The notes under the pieces: generated by a model
Databases searched by the model: none
What the model was told of the DNA's origin: nothing
What the model saw: the letters and a program-made list of their open reading frames with translations, nothing else
DNA from: JANXVR01 sp034667405
Lineage (GTDB): Bacteria > Actinomycetota > UBA4738 > HRBIN12
Direction: 5' to 3'
Length of the DNA stretch: 64,000 nt
NCBI GenBank assembly: GCA_034667405.1
Contig: JAXDJX010000031.1
Span: 73,388 to 137,387 of the forward strand
Shown here: in pieces, positions 44,526-53,312 of the stretch
Position numbering within the stretch: position 1 is the first letter of the stretch
Layout: each line of letters opens with the position of its first letter
Translations under genes and position numbers: made by a program

Positions 44526-45191
44526 ATGCGGATCCTGCTGATCGAGGACGACAACCGTCTGGCCGAACTCCTGGCGACCCGGCTCCGGGGCGAGGGACAC
44601 CACGCCGAAACCTGCGGGAACGGAACCGACGGACTGGAGCGGGCCAGCTCCGGCGATCAAGACCTTGCCGTTGTCGACGTGATGCTTCCCGGGATGGACG
44701 GCATGGCACTCACCGCCGAACTCCGCGATCGAGGGGTCCAGATCCCGGTGCTCATGCTCACGGCGCGTGACACCGTCCCCGATCGCGTCGCCGGGCTGCG
44801 ATCGGGCGCGGACGACTACCTGGTCAAGCCGTTCGCGTTCGCCGAGCTCGTTGCGCGGATCGACGCGCTTGCCCGCAGATCCGGCCCGGCGGCAGACCCG
44901 GTGGTCCTGAGCTTCGGCGAGGTGGCGTTGGATGTCCGGGCGCGCCGGGTCACTGTGGCCGGGTCGGAGGTCGACCTCACGGCCAAGGAGTTCGACCTGC
45001 TTCGCTGCCTGCTGGCCAACCGCGGCAGAGTGGTCAGCCGCATCGAACTGAAGGAGGAGGTGTGGGACTTCACCTTCGACGCGCAGACGAAGGTGGTCGA
45101 CCTCTACGTGCACTACCTCCGTCGAAAGCTCGGGCCGGCGGGGAACATCATCCAGACGGTTCGCGGCGTGGGCTACGCCATCGGACGCTGA
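44526..45191 (+). CDS. OmpR-family response regulator
   Basis: A 221-residue regulator. The receiver has Asp51 in VVDVMLPG, acidic LIEDDN near the start and Lys in YLVKPF. The C-terminal winged helix includes VDLTAKEFDLLRCLLANRG and TKVVDLYVHYLRRKLG, ending in TVRGVGYAIGR, as in OmpR/PhoB proteins. ATG 44526 is the only sensible start, although no good Shine-Dalgarno sequence precedes it. Its stop overlaps the kinase start (TGATG). Target sites are probably the 11-bp repeats upstream. Confidence 0.95.
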   Translation: MRILLIEDDNRLAELLATRLRGEGHHAETCGNGTDGLERASSGDQDLAVVDVMLPGMDGMALTAELRDRGVQIPVLMLTARDTVPDRVAGLRSGADDYLVKPFAFAELVARIDALARRSGPAADPVVLSFGEVALDVRARRVTVAGSEVDLTAKEFDLLRCLLANRGRVVSRIELKEEVWDFTFDAQTKVVDLYVHYLRRKLGPAGNIIQTVRGVGYAIGR

Positions 45192-46375
45192 TGTTCCGTT
45201 CGCTCAGGTTTCGCCTTGCGGTCTCCCATGCCCTCGTGTTGGCGGTGACCCTGGTGTTGCTCGGGGTCGTCGTGCAGGTCCTCTTGGCGCGAAGCGTGAA
45301 CGAGAGTGCCACGGCTGAGCTCCTCGCGTCAGCCCGTGCGGAAGTGATCCGGATCCAAGAAACGGGTCTGCGTCCGCCGCCGGATTCAGACGTGCCCTCG
45401 GCGGCGGACACGCAGATCGCGGTGTTCGATGCCGGTGGCGCACCCATCTTCGAGCCCCCGCAACTCCCGCCGACCTGGCTCCGCCGATATCCCTCCACCG
45501 TGACGGATGTGGAGGTACAGATGGAGCCCGTCCGAGTGGTGACGCTCCCCGTGGTTGCGGGCGGCCGGACGGTTGGGTGGGTGGTGGTCGGTCGTTCGAC
45601 GATCGCCGAGGCGCGACTCCTTCACCGCGTTCGCTTGTTGCTGATCACCGGAGGCCTTCTGGCCGTGGTCGCGAGCCTGGGCGCAGGCTGGTGGCTGGCC
45701 GGCCGGGCGGTCCGTCCCGTCGAACAGGCGTATGAGGCGCAGGCGGGATTCGCGGCAGACGCGTCGCATGAGTTCCGAACGCCCCTCACGTTCATCCGCT
45801 CAGGGGTGGAGGTGCTGGCCGAGGGGGATCCGGTACTGGGAACCGCCGTCTTGTCCGAGATCGACTACCTCACGGACATCACCCGCAGGCTCCTGTCATT
45901 GGCGCGCGCCGAAGGTAGCGGAGATCCGAAGGAGCGCGTACCGGTGGATGTGGCGGCCGTCTCCCGGTCCGCGGTGCGTCGCAGCGAACAAGCGTCGGGA
46001 ACGCGGATCACGGTGCCCGCCGGGGCATGCTCGGCGACCGGAGACCCAAAGGGGTTCGAAGCAGCCCTGGATGCGGTCCTGGAGAACGTGGCCGTGCACG
46101 GCGGGGGTCGGGCAGAGCTGTCGTGGCAGCGAGACGGCGCCCAGGTCGTCGTCTCGGTGACCGACCACGGTCCCGGCATCGGCGCCGAGCACCTCGGCCG
46201 GGCGTTCGACCGGTTCTTCCGGGCCGATCCATCTCGGACGCGGGACACCGGCGGCGCCGGACTCGGCCTGGCACTCGCTCGGACCATGATGACGTCACAA
46301 GGGGGCCGCGTGTGGATCACTCCGACCCCGGGCGGTGGCCTCACCGTCCACCTGGCCTTACCGGCCGGGAACTAG
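45191..46375 (+). CDS. Sensor histidine kinase of two-component system
   Basis: A 394-residue membrane kinase. It has helix 1 (about residues 9-33), an outer sensor of about 110 residues, helix 2 (about 153-172), a short HAMP-like linker, HisKA with FAADASHEFRTPLTF, and an HATPase with LENVAVHGGG (N-box), DHGPGIG and GAGLGLALA. Translationally coupled to the response regulator by a one-base overlap. The outer domain is not recognisable; signal unknown. The stop overlaps the convergent fabI gene. Confidence 0.94.
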   Translation: MFRSLRFRLAVSHALVLAVTLVLLGVVVQVLLARSVNESATAELLASARAEVIRIQETGLRPPPDSDVPSAADTQIAVFDAGGAPIFEPPQLPPTWLRRYPSTVTDVEVQMEPVRVVTLPVVAGGRTVGWVVVGRSTIAEARLLHRVRLLLITGGLLAVVASLGAGWWLAGRAVRPVEQAYEAQAGFAADASHEFRTPLTFIRSGVEVLAEGDPVLGTAVLSEIDYLTDITRRLLSLARAEGSGDPKERVPVDVAAVSRSAVRRSEQASGTRITVPAGACSATGDPKGFEAALDAVLENVAVHGGGRAELSWQRDGAQVVVSVTDHGPGIGAEHLGRAFDRFFRADPSRTRDTGGAGLGLALARTMMTSQGGRVWITPTPGGGLTVHLALPAGN

Positions 46376-47151
46376 GGCCCGTCCGTCCCCATGCCCATCG
46401 CGTGGAACCCACCGTCGACATGGATCAGCTCGCCCGTGATACCGGAGGACAGATCCGACAAGAGGAACGCGATCGCTTTTCCGACCGGTGTGGGGTCGGT
46501 GATGTCCCACCCGAGCGGCGCTCGTTGTCCCCATCCGTCCGCGATCGCCTCGAACCCTGGGATGCCTTTGCCGGCCATGGTCTTCAACGGTCCGGCGCTC
46601 ACCGTATTCACCCGGATGCCCTTCGGGCCGAGATCGCGGGCCAGGTACCGCGTCACGGACTCCAGGCCGGCCTTCGCTACGCCCATCCAGTCATAGATCG
46701 GCCACGCCACCTGCCCGTCGAAATCGAGCGAGACGATCGACGAACCTCGTTCCATGATGGGCAGCATCCCTGCGGCGAGCGACTTCAGGCTGAACGCGCT
46801 CGTTTGGAACGCGGTGGCGACGCTCTCCCACGGCGTGTTCAAGAAGTTCCCGCCCAGGGCGTCTTGGGGTGCGAACGCGATCGCGTGGAGGATCCCATCG
46901 ACCCGGCCCCACCGGCGCCCCAGCTCGTCGCGGACGGCGTCGATCTGCCGCGGGTCGTTCACGTCCATCTCCAGGACGTCCGGCGTGGAGGGCAGGCGCT
47001 TGGCGGTCTTCTGGGTCAACGACACCGTGCGCCCGAAGTTCGTGAGGACGATCTCGGCGCCGAGTTCCTGTGCCGCCTGCGCGGCCGAGAACGCGATGGA
47101 GTGCGGCGTCAGGACACCGGTGATGAGCAGCTTCTTATCTTCGAGCAGCAA
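46372..47151 (-). CDS. fabI: Enoyl-ACP reductase FabI (InhA-like)
   Basis: A 259-residue short-chain reductase of the FabI group, catalysing the last step of fatty-acid elongation with NADH. LLITGVLTPHSIAFSAAQ is the divergent FabI nucleotide-binding sequence, and the catalytic pair is Tyr and Lys in YDWMGVAK, like YNWMTVAK of InhA. The start is TTG, directly after AGGAGGA; no ATG or GTG is suitably placed. Co-transcribed with the DUF4333 lipoprotein gene nine bases upstream. Probable target of isoniazid/triclosan-type inhibitors, by family. Confidence 0.94.
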   Translation of the reverse strand: MLLEDKKLLITGVLTPHSIAFSAAQAAQELGAEIVLTNFGRTVSLTQKTAKRLPSTPDVLEMDVNDPRQIDAVRDELGRRWGRVDGILHAIAFAPQDALGGNFLNTPWESVATAFQTSAFSLKSLAAGMLPIMERGSSIVSLDFDGQVAWPIYDWMGVAKAGLESVTRYLARDLGPKGIRVNTVSAGPLKTMAGKGIPGFEAIADGWGQRAPLGWDITDPTPVGKAIAFLLSDLSSGITGELIHVDGGFHAMGMGTDGP

Positions 47152-47160
47152 ACGGTCCTC

Positions 47161-47439
47161 CTACTTCACGACCTTGAACGTCACGTTCCCTTGGTCGTCG
47201 GTCTGGGTGACCTGCACGGTAACCGTCTCTCCCTGAGCCGTAGCGGTGCAGGTGAAGGTTCCGCCCGTTTCCGCCTTGATGCCGTCCGGACACGTGACGG
47301 TCACACCGGTGACGCCGGTCTTCGCCTCCAATTGCGTCTTCAGCGACGACTCTAGGCTCGTCTTGTTGAGGCTCCGCGTACATGCGGCCGCCCCGAAGAC
47401 CAGGGCGAGAACCGTGATCCAACGAACGATCGGACGCAT
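47161..47439 (-). CDS. DUF4333 lipoprotein
   Basis: A 92-residue protein with a signal peptide ending in FGAAAC, a lipobox-like site, followed by a single DUF4333 domain. That domain has VTCPDGIKAETGGTFTCTA, with the two Cys residues of the family likely forming a disulphide, and KVV at the end. DUF4333 is common in actinobacteria; its role is unknown. ATG 47439 is the start because GGAGGAGAGG lies just before it, inside the longer open frame. Upstream of fabI in the same operon. Confidence 0.88.
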   Translation of the reverse strand: MRPIVRWITVLALVFGAAACTRSLNKTSLESSLKTQLEAKTGVTGVTVTCPDGIKAETGGTFTCTATAQGETVTVQVTQTDDQGNVTFKVVK

Positions 47440-47524
47440 GAACCTCTCCTCCACAGATGCGGACAGGGATGGGATCTGAGCCTAGCTTCGCCTGAGGCCT
47501 CGGGCAAACCTCGGGTGACAGAAG

Positions 47525-48826
47525 TTAGGGCTTGGTCATTCCGACATCGCGGACGCCCCAGGTCGCACCCGTCGTTGCCACCACCTCGATGGTGTTCGGC
47601 GTCACATCGTTGAGGAGGGCATCGGAGATAAGGATCGAGGTCGGTGAGCCCCACACGTCGGCGGGACCGGCTTGCAGCGTGGTGACGAGGGCCCAGTTCG
47701 CGTAGATGCGCACCTCTCCGGTTCCGGCATCGTAGCCGGACAGGGTCAGGATCCGATCCCCGGGCTTACCACCCACGTGGTAGACGACCTCGTTCGGATG
47801 TGAGGTGTCAGACCCGGGGATGTTGCCGAGTTCGCCTGGTCCCAGCGGTACGGGCAGCACGGGATCCTGAACCGGATTGGGGCGGATCCCCGCGAGGATC
47901 TTCCATTGGCCCGTCGTGATGCCGGGCCAGGTGTAGGAGCTGGCGCCGATGATCCCGTTCTCCCGGATGGAGCGAACGAACCCGAGTGTCGCCTCGAGCG
48001 TCGATTCCTGCGCGATCCCTCCGATGACGTGGATCGGCACTTGGTCATCTCCGACGTTCTGGCGGATGAGTTCGATGTTCTGGTTCACGATCTGATGAGC
48101 GCCGTTGGTTCCGTGGGTCTTCCAGGAGAAGTAGGTCATGGGCATCATCACGTCGTAGGTCGAAGCGAGGTTCTGATACGGGAACCCCGGCCAGTAGGTG
48201 GGGTTGTGAACCATGCCGAGCGGCTGCGGGATGATCGCGGCCAAGGGATAGGAAGGCCCGGCCTGCGTGCGCAGCGACGCGGATTCCGAGAGGAGCCGCT
48301 CGGTCCGCAGGGCAACGTTCGACACCGCGGGAGATTCGATGTCGAGTCCGAACCCCGTGAACGCGTTGCCTGCCGGCGTCCGGAACCTGATCGCGGCGAG
48401 CGAGCGTTTCACATCCTCCGACGGTTTCACGAACCCGGGCAAGTACCAGGCGATCACACGGATGTGTGCCCGTTTCGCTGCGTCGAGGAACGCGATGACT
48501 CCGGCTTTGTCCGCGAAGGGCGCCGGCCGGTTGTAATTCGAGGTCTCGAGGTAGAGCGTGCGAACACCGTGCGCCGCCATGTCGTTGATCGCCGCGCCCG
48601 GGTGGGCCCACGCGGTGGAATCCCAGACGTCCACCCAGACGCCAAGTCCCTGGAACGGGCCGATGACGGGGTTATCGCGGATGGGGATGGGCGTCGACGT
48701 GGCCGTTGCCGCGTTGGCCGAGGGCTGGGCACTGCCTCGGGTAGCCGCGATGATGACGGCTGAGATCAGTAACACAGCACCCACGCCGACCGCGGAATAG
48801 CGCTGCGCTCCTCGGGATATCTCCAT
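47525..48826 (-). CDS. Exported TIM-barrel glycosidase-like protein
   Basis: A 433-residue secreted or membrane-anchored protein (helix about residues 13-30). The core (GLGVWVDVWDSTAW, HGVRTLYLETSNYN, AHIRVIAWYLPGF, GFGLDIESPAV, DVMMPMTYFSWKTHG, GASSYTWPGI) follows the strand order of putative glycoside hydrolases of the DUF4015 type; the Asp/Glu in GLDIES are candidate acids. The C-terminal 90 residues form a small beta domain. ATG 48826 has TAGGCT seven bases upstream and is predicted leaderless; the longer frame upstream is antisense to the SDR gene. Confidence 0.8.
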   Translation of the reverse strand: MEISRGAQRYSAVGVGAVLLISAVIIAATRGSAQPSANAATATSTPIPIRDNPVIGPFQGLGVWVDVWDSTAWAHPGAAINDMAAHGVRTLYLETSNYNRPAPFADKAGVIAFLDAAKRAHIRVIAWYLPGFVKPSEDVKRSLAAIRFRTPAGNAFTGFGLDIESPAVSNVALRTERLLSESASLRTQAGPSYPLAAIIPQPLGMVHNPTYWPGFPYQNLASTYDVMMPMTYFSWKTHGTNGAHQIVNQNIELIRQNVGDDQVPIHVIGGIAQESTLEATLGFVRSIRENGIIGASSYTWPGITTGQWKILAGIRPNPVQDPVLPVPLGPGELGNIPGSDTSHPNEVVYHVGGKPGDRILTLSGYDAGTGEVRIYANWALVTTLQAGPADVWGSPTSILISDALLNDVTPNTIEVVATTGATWGVRDVGMTKP

Positions 48827-48833
48827 CCCATCC

Positions 48834-48861
48834 AGCCTACTCGGCATCCAGACCGTAGGAT
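48834..48861. promoter_or_regulatory. Back-to-back leaderless promoters
   Basis: TAGGCT on the minus strand (48839-48834), seven bases before ATG 48826, and TAGGAT on the plus strand (48856-48861), eight bases before ATG 48870. The two starts are 43 bases apart. Confidence 0.6.
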
Positions 48862-48869
48862 TCGCGACG

Positions 48870-49583
48870 ATGGATCTGGGAGTGGCAGGCAAAGTGGCGT
48901 TGGTGACGGCGTCTTCGCGCGGACTGGGTCGCGGGAGCGCACTCGCCCTGTCCCGCGAGGGCGCGAAGGTCGTGCTGTGCGCTCGCGACGAACAACGCCT
49001 CAACGCCACCGCCGCCGAACTACCGGGGGAAACCCTCGCCGTTGCCGCAGACGTCACTGAGCCGGACGCTCCGGCTTCCCTGGTCCGGATGGCCGTCGAA
49101 CGGTTCGGCGGATTGGACATCCTGGTCGGCAACTCCGGAGGTCCCCCACCGGCCCGCGCCTTCGACGTAGATGAGGCGGGGGTGCTCGCGGCGGTGAACG
49201 AGAACCTCCTCACCCAGATCCGACTGGCCCAGAGCGCGCTTCCCCACATGCGGAGCGCCGGCTGGGGCAGGATCGTCCTCATCACGTCGTCGGCGATCAA
49301 GCAGCCGCTACCCTCGCTTGCCTACTCGAACATCGCTCGCACAGGACTGTGGGCATGGGCGAAGACGGCCGCGCAGGATCTCGCGGGCAGCGGCATCACG
49401 CTGAATCTCGTGGCGCCCGGGTTCCATGCCACCGACAGGACGAGGGAACTCGGCTCCGCCGGGCCGATGGGCGACGCCGAGGACTTCGGCAGGATCGTCG
49501 CGTTCCTCTGTTCGCAGGCGGCGAACTTCGTGAGCGGAACGGCGCTGCAAGTCGACGGCGGCGGATCGGTGGGTCTTCTGTGA
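48870..49583 (+). CDS. Short-chain dehydrogenase-family protein lacking the YxxxK lysine
   Basis: A 237-residue SDR of the classical length. The cofactor motif is TASSRGLGRGSALAL, followed by a D-x-T block (AADVTEP) and GNSGGP where NNAG is usual. At the active site ITSSAIKQPLPSLAYSN gives Ser and Tyr, but the YxxxK lysine is Ala (YSNIAR). This variant occurs in a subgroup of FabG-like proteins, and the reaction is unknown. Leaderless start. Its stop overlaps an alternative GTG of the DUF885 gene. Confidence 0.85.
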   Translation: MDLGVAGKVALVTASSRGLGRGSALALSREGAKVVLCARDEQRLNATAAELPGETLAVAADVTEPDAPASLVRMAVERFGGLDILVGNSGGPPPARAFDVDEAGVLAAVNENLLTQIRLAQSALPHMRSAGWGRIVLITSSAIKQPLPSLAYSNIARTGLWAWAKTAAQDLAGSGITLNLVAPGFHATDRTRELGSAGPMGDAEDFGRIVAFLCSQAANFVSGTALQVDGGGSVGLL

Positions 49584-49597
49584 AGAAGGGAATAGGC

Positions 49598-51241
49598 ATG
49601 GAGCAGGCAGCGCGCGCGAGAGAGATCGCCGACCGATACTGGGACGAACTCCTTGCGCTGGAACCCATGCTGGGAACGATGAGCGGCGACGAGCGGTTCG
49701 ACGACCGGCTGCCCGATCCTGGGCCCGACGGTCGCGCGGCCAGCGAGACGATCCAGCGCCGGGTCTTGGCCGACATCGAAGCCCTGGACACGACCGGCCT
49801 GGACGAAGTTATGCGCACCACGGTCGACGTCGTCGAAGCCATCGCGTTGCGATACCTCGCAGCGGCCGAACACCGCACCGACCTGCTCGCGCCCGCGAGC
49901 CACTGGTTCGGTCCCGCGAGCGTGCTTGCCGAGATCGGTTCGCTCCAGCAAGCCGACACCCCCGAGCGCTTGGACCGGCTCGAAGCACGGCTCCGGGCGA
50001 TCCCGGCCTTCATCCAGGCGACCCAGGGTGTCGCGGAGGAAGGGATCGCGCGCGGTGTGACCTCCCCGCGTGTGGTCGCCGAACGTGCCGTCGCCCAACT
50101 GGAACGGATCATGGCGCTCGGGTCTGAAGACTCGCCCGCCCTGGCCCAGGCGAAGGACAACGATGCTCGAACGCGCCTGGCGGGAGTGATCGCCCAGGTG
50201 GTCAACCCCGCGTATGAGCGTTACTTCACGTTCCTCCGTGACGGATACCTTCCTCATGCGACCGAGACCATCGGCTTGAGCGCGCTGCCCGGCGGGGACG
50301 CCATGTACAGCGCCGAGGTATTGGCCTCGACCACTCTCCCGATGGATCCTCAGGAGATCCACGACCTGGGTCACGAACGGTTCGACGCGATCCAGGAGGA
50401 GCGCGCCGAGATCGCGAAGCGACTGGGCTACGCCTCGGCGAAAGAGGCGGTAGCGGCACACGTCGCCTCGGGCAAGGACTCCATCGCTACCAAGGACGAA
50501 CTGAAAGCTCTTGCGGAAGAGCAGGTGCGTCGCAGTTGGGACGCCGCGCCCGCCTTCTTCGGCCGTTTGCCCTCCACCTGGTGCGAAGTCCAACTGGTCG
50601 AAGAATTCCGCGAAGCCGACATGGCGTTCGCGTTCTACAACGCCCCCACGGCCGACGGATCGCGTCCCGGTGTCTATTACGTGAACGGCTTCGACCTCGG
50701 GGCCCGCGAACGACACGGCCTCGCGTCGGTGACGTATCACGAAGCCCACCCCGGTCACCATTTCCAGATCGCGCTTGAGCAGGAGACGGAGGACCGACCC
50801 GCGGTTCGCAGGTTCGGAGGCTTCATGGCCGGGAGCGCCTTCTGCGAGGGCTGGGGCCTCTACAGCGAACGGCTCGCCGACGAGATGGGCCTCTACGTCG
50901 ACGATTGGGAACGGATGGGGATGCTGGAGGCACAGGCTCACCGCGCGGGCAGGCTCATCACCGACACTGGCATCCACGCGCTCGGATGGGGACGAGAACG
51001 CTCCATCGAGAAGCTCGTGGAGGGTGGCGTGTCGCCCTCCGACGCCGTGATCGAGATCGATCGCTACATCGCGATGCCTGGCCAGGCGCTCAGCTACATG
51101 ATCGGGATGATCGAGATCCAGAAGGCTCGCGAGGCAGCGGAGGCACGTGAGGGCAGCGCGTTCTCGCTGAAGGACTTCCACGATCGCGTGCTGTCACTCG
51201 GGCAGTTGCCGCTCCCCGCCCTGCGGCGCGAGCTGGGATAA
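49598..51241 (+). CDS. DUF885 family putative zinc carboxypeptidase
   Basis: A 547-residue protein of the DUF885 family, related to M32/M2-like helical metallopeptidases. The zinc site is HEAHPGHHFQIA (about residues 384-395), with the downstream Glu in CEGWGLYSERLADEMG. VYYVNGFDL and EIDRYIAMPGQALSYMIG are family blocks. ATG 49598 follows AGAAGGGA; GTG 49580, which overlaps the SDR stop, is the alternative. Co-transcribed with the SDR gene. Substrates of this family are poorly known. Confidence 0.88.
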   Translation: MEQAARAREIADRYWDELLALEPMLGTMSGDERFDDRLPDPGPDGRAASETIQRRVLADIEALDTTGLDEVMRTTVDVVEAIALRYLAAAEHRTDLLAPASHWFGPASVLAEIGSLQQADTPERLDRLEARLRAIPAFIQATQGVAEEGIARGVTSPRVVAERAVAQLERIMALGSEDSPALAQAKDNDARTRLAGVIAQVVNPAYERYFTFLRDGYLPHATETIGLSALPGGDAMYSAEVLASTTLPMDPQEIHDLGHERFDAIQEERAEIAKRLGYASAKEAVAAHVASGKDSIATKDELKALAEEQVRRSWDAAPAFFGRLPSTWCEVQLVEEFREADMAFAFYNAPTADGSRPGVYYVNGFDLGARERHGLASVTYHEAHPGHHFQIALEQETEDRPAVRRFGGFMAGSAFCEGWGLYSERLADEMGLYVDDWERMGMLEAQAHRAGRLITDTGIHALGWGRERSIEKLVEGGVSPSDAVIEIDRYIAMPGQALSYMIGMIEIQKAREAAEAREGSAFSLKDFHDRVLSLGQLPLPALRRELG

Positions 51242-51249
51242 GCGGACAG

Positions 51250-52119
51250 TCAGCGAACCGCGCGCAAGAAGAGGTAGTCGATGATCCGACGTTCCCAGAG
51301 CAGTTCGACCTGGGACACCATGATTTGGGCGGCGAGTTCGTAGGAGCCTGCCATCTCGTGAGCTGCGTGGGCTCGCACCAACCTTCCACGGACGAACCGG
51401 AGCGCCGGACCGATCACCCGCTCCCCGACCAGCTCCACGTCGACGTCGCGGAATCCGGCCCGCTCGGCGGCCGCCGCGATCTGTCGGGGCGTCGCGGCCG
51501 CGTGGCGTCCCAAACCCCAGACACGCAGCTGGGAAAGCGCGGCGAGTCCCTCCCGTGGTCCCCGCGGATATCGATTGGTTGGGATGTCGGACATCGTGAG
51601 GATCCCTCCGGGGCGAAGGACCCGGTGCGCCTCCCGGAAGAACCGTTCGCGTGAAGGGAAATGGAACGCCGCCTCCACGCTGATCACCCCGTCGAGGGAA
51701 CCACCTCGCATGGGGATCCGCATCGCATCCGCGTTGAGGGCTCCGGCGCCGGCCTCGGCTAGGGCCTCACGGCCCGCACGCAGTTGCGACAGCGTGATGT
51801 TGAGAGCGGTCAGTCGCCGCGGCTCCACGACCCGAGCGATCACCGGATCCTGCACGGCAAGACCGTTCCCCACGTCGAGGATCTCTCCGCCGGTCGGCAG
51901 GTCGGCCGCCATCCGTTCGACCAATCGCCGAGGAGCCTCCGATGCTTCTGCCGGGTCGGTTCCATCGCCCTCCCAGAGGCCGAGGTTCAGCCATCCGGGA
52001 GCGAGCGCCAGGAAGAAATCGTCGCCGATGGAGTCGTAGACCGTCTCTGCGGGGCGGCGTCCGAAGCGGAGCATGCCGATCGCGTGACGGAGGTTCTGCG
52101 GGGTCCAAGTGGCGGTCAT
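51250..52119 (-). CDS. SAM-dependent class I methyltransferase
   Basis: A 289-residue methyltransferase. LGLWEGDGTDPAEAS precedes motif I (EILDVGNGLA, with Asn-Gly instead of the usual GxG), then LTALNITLSQLRAG (motif post-I), VISVEAAFHFPSRERFF and RVLRPGGILTMSDI (motif V). It resembles small-molecule C/O/N-methyltransferases such as those in natural-product and sterol pathways. ATG 52119 overlaps the ABC permease stop, so it is the third gene of the ABC operon. Substrate unknown. Confidence 0.87.
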   Translation of the reverse strand: MTATWTPQNLRHAIGMLRFGRRPAETVYDSIGDDFFLALAPGWLNLGLWEGDGTDPAEASEAPRRLVERMAADLPTGGEILDVGNGLAVQDPVIARVVEPRRLTALNITLSQLRAGREALAEAGAGALNADAMRIPMRGGSLDGVISVEAAFHFPSRERFFREAHRVLRPGGILTMSDIPTNRYPRGPREGLAALSQLRVWGLGRHAAATPRQIAAAAERAGFRDVDVELVGERVIGPALRFVRGRLVRAHAAHEMAGSYELAAQIMVSQVELLWERRIIDYLFLRAVR

Positions 52120-53312
52120 CGTGTCGCGCGCCAGACCTCTCTCAGCTTCACGCGTGATCCCGTTCGCAAGACGGCGTTCGAATACAGTCGGCCGGCGAAC
52201 GGAACCAGCACCGCGACCGATGCGATGAGGATCGCCAGGGAGGCGACGATCTGCCCGAGGGTCGCGGATCCAACCGCGATCCGAACCGGCATCGCGAGTG
52301 CAGATGAGAACGGCAGTAGCGAGGCCGTGATCGCGGTCGTGGTGTCTGGCGATTGCACGGCCCCGATGGAGATGAAGAACGAGGCCAGGATCAGCAGGTT
52401 GATAGGAACGATCGCGTTCTGCAGTTCCTCCATGCGCGCGACCAGTGCACCGGCCACCGCGAACAAGGAGGCGTAGAACGCGAATCCCAGCGCGAACCAC
52501 CCCACCGAGATGGCGATCGTTCCCAGCGCATGCGCGGGTACATGCATGGCGCCCGTCACCGAGGCGAGCACCACGGCGTAGATCGAGATCCACACCAGCT
52601 GGAGCAGTCCCAGGGCGCCGACACCCACCACCTTGCCGGCCAGGAGTTCGCGCGGCTTGATGGCCGCTAGGAGGATCTCGACGATCCGGGATGCTTTCTC
52701 CTCGATGACGCCGGTTGCCACTGCGATCCCATAGCCGAAGAGCTGCCCGTAGAGCAGCAGCACAGCGACGAATGCGACCGCTCGGTTCGTTTCCAGGTTG
52801 GGATCTGTGGGAGCGATGGTATGAACTGCAACGGGAACCGTGTCCAACACCGCCCCGACCTGCTCCGGTGTAAGGGACGGGTTCAGGTTGCCGGCGATCA
52901 GGTGACGCGACGCTGCCGCCTCCACGATGACCACGAGCGGCGGTGCCACCGAATGGCTACCGATGAGGTCCGTGCCATCGATCAAGGCCGCGTCCGCCGT
53001 TCCGGCCTGCACCGCTGCCTTCGCCGCCTCCGCGTCGGCGAATCGCTGCAGCGTGAGTGTCGCGCCGGCGGCATGCGCCTGAGCTTGGAGCTCGGACGTG
53101 GGTACCGCCTGGCCCTCCCCGACGATCGCCAGGCGGAAGTTCTCCGCGCCGCTACCGCCGTACGCCTTGAGCAGCACGAACACCGTGAGAACGGCCATGG
53201 TTAGCGCCGTCGAGATCACGAACCCCTTGTCCCGCAGGCGAACCCAGAAGTCCCGTCGGGCCACGATCAACCACATACGCTTGCCCGAGATGTCGGGCTC
53301 CGGCGCATTCAT
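52116..53312 (-). CDS. ABC-2 type exporter permease (NatB-like)
   Basis: A 398-residue permease with a first helix at about 30-50, a large outer loop (about 55-175) and five or six further helices from residue 178 on. GVIEEKASRIVEILLAAIKPRELLAGKVVGVG is the NatB family hallmark (the EExxxRxxEIL...G core), cited here only as a landmark near residue 195. With the ATPase encoded upstream (4-base overlap) it forms an exporter like the Na+ pump NatAB; the substrate is not known. Confidence 0.9.
   Translation of the reverse strand: MNAPEPDISGKRMWLIVARRDFWVRLRDKGFVISTALTMAVLTVFVLLKAYGGSGAENFRLAIVGEGQAVPTSELQAQAHAAGATLTLQRFADAEAAKAAVQAGTADAALIDGTDLIGSHSVAPPLVVIVEAAASRHLIAGNLNPSLTPEQVGAVLDTVPVAVHTIAPTDPNLETNRAVAFVAVLLLYGQLFGYGIAVATGVIEEKASRIVEILLAAIKPRELLAGKVVGVGALGLLQLVWISIYAVVLASVTGAMHVPAHALGTIAISVGWFALGFAFYASLFAVAGALVARMEELQNAIVPINLLILASFFISIGAVQSPDTTTAITASLLPFSSALAMPVRIAVGSATLGQIVASLAILIASVAVLVPFAGRLYSNAVLRTGSRVKLREVWRATR

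Noticed and set aside
49322..51181. A 619-codon minus-strand frame
   Set aside because: Antisense to the SDR and DUF885 genes, whose zinc and cofactor motifs are clear.
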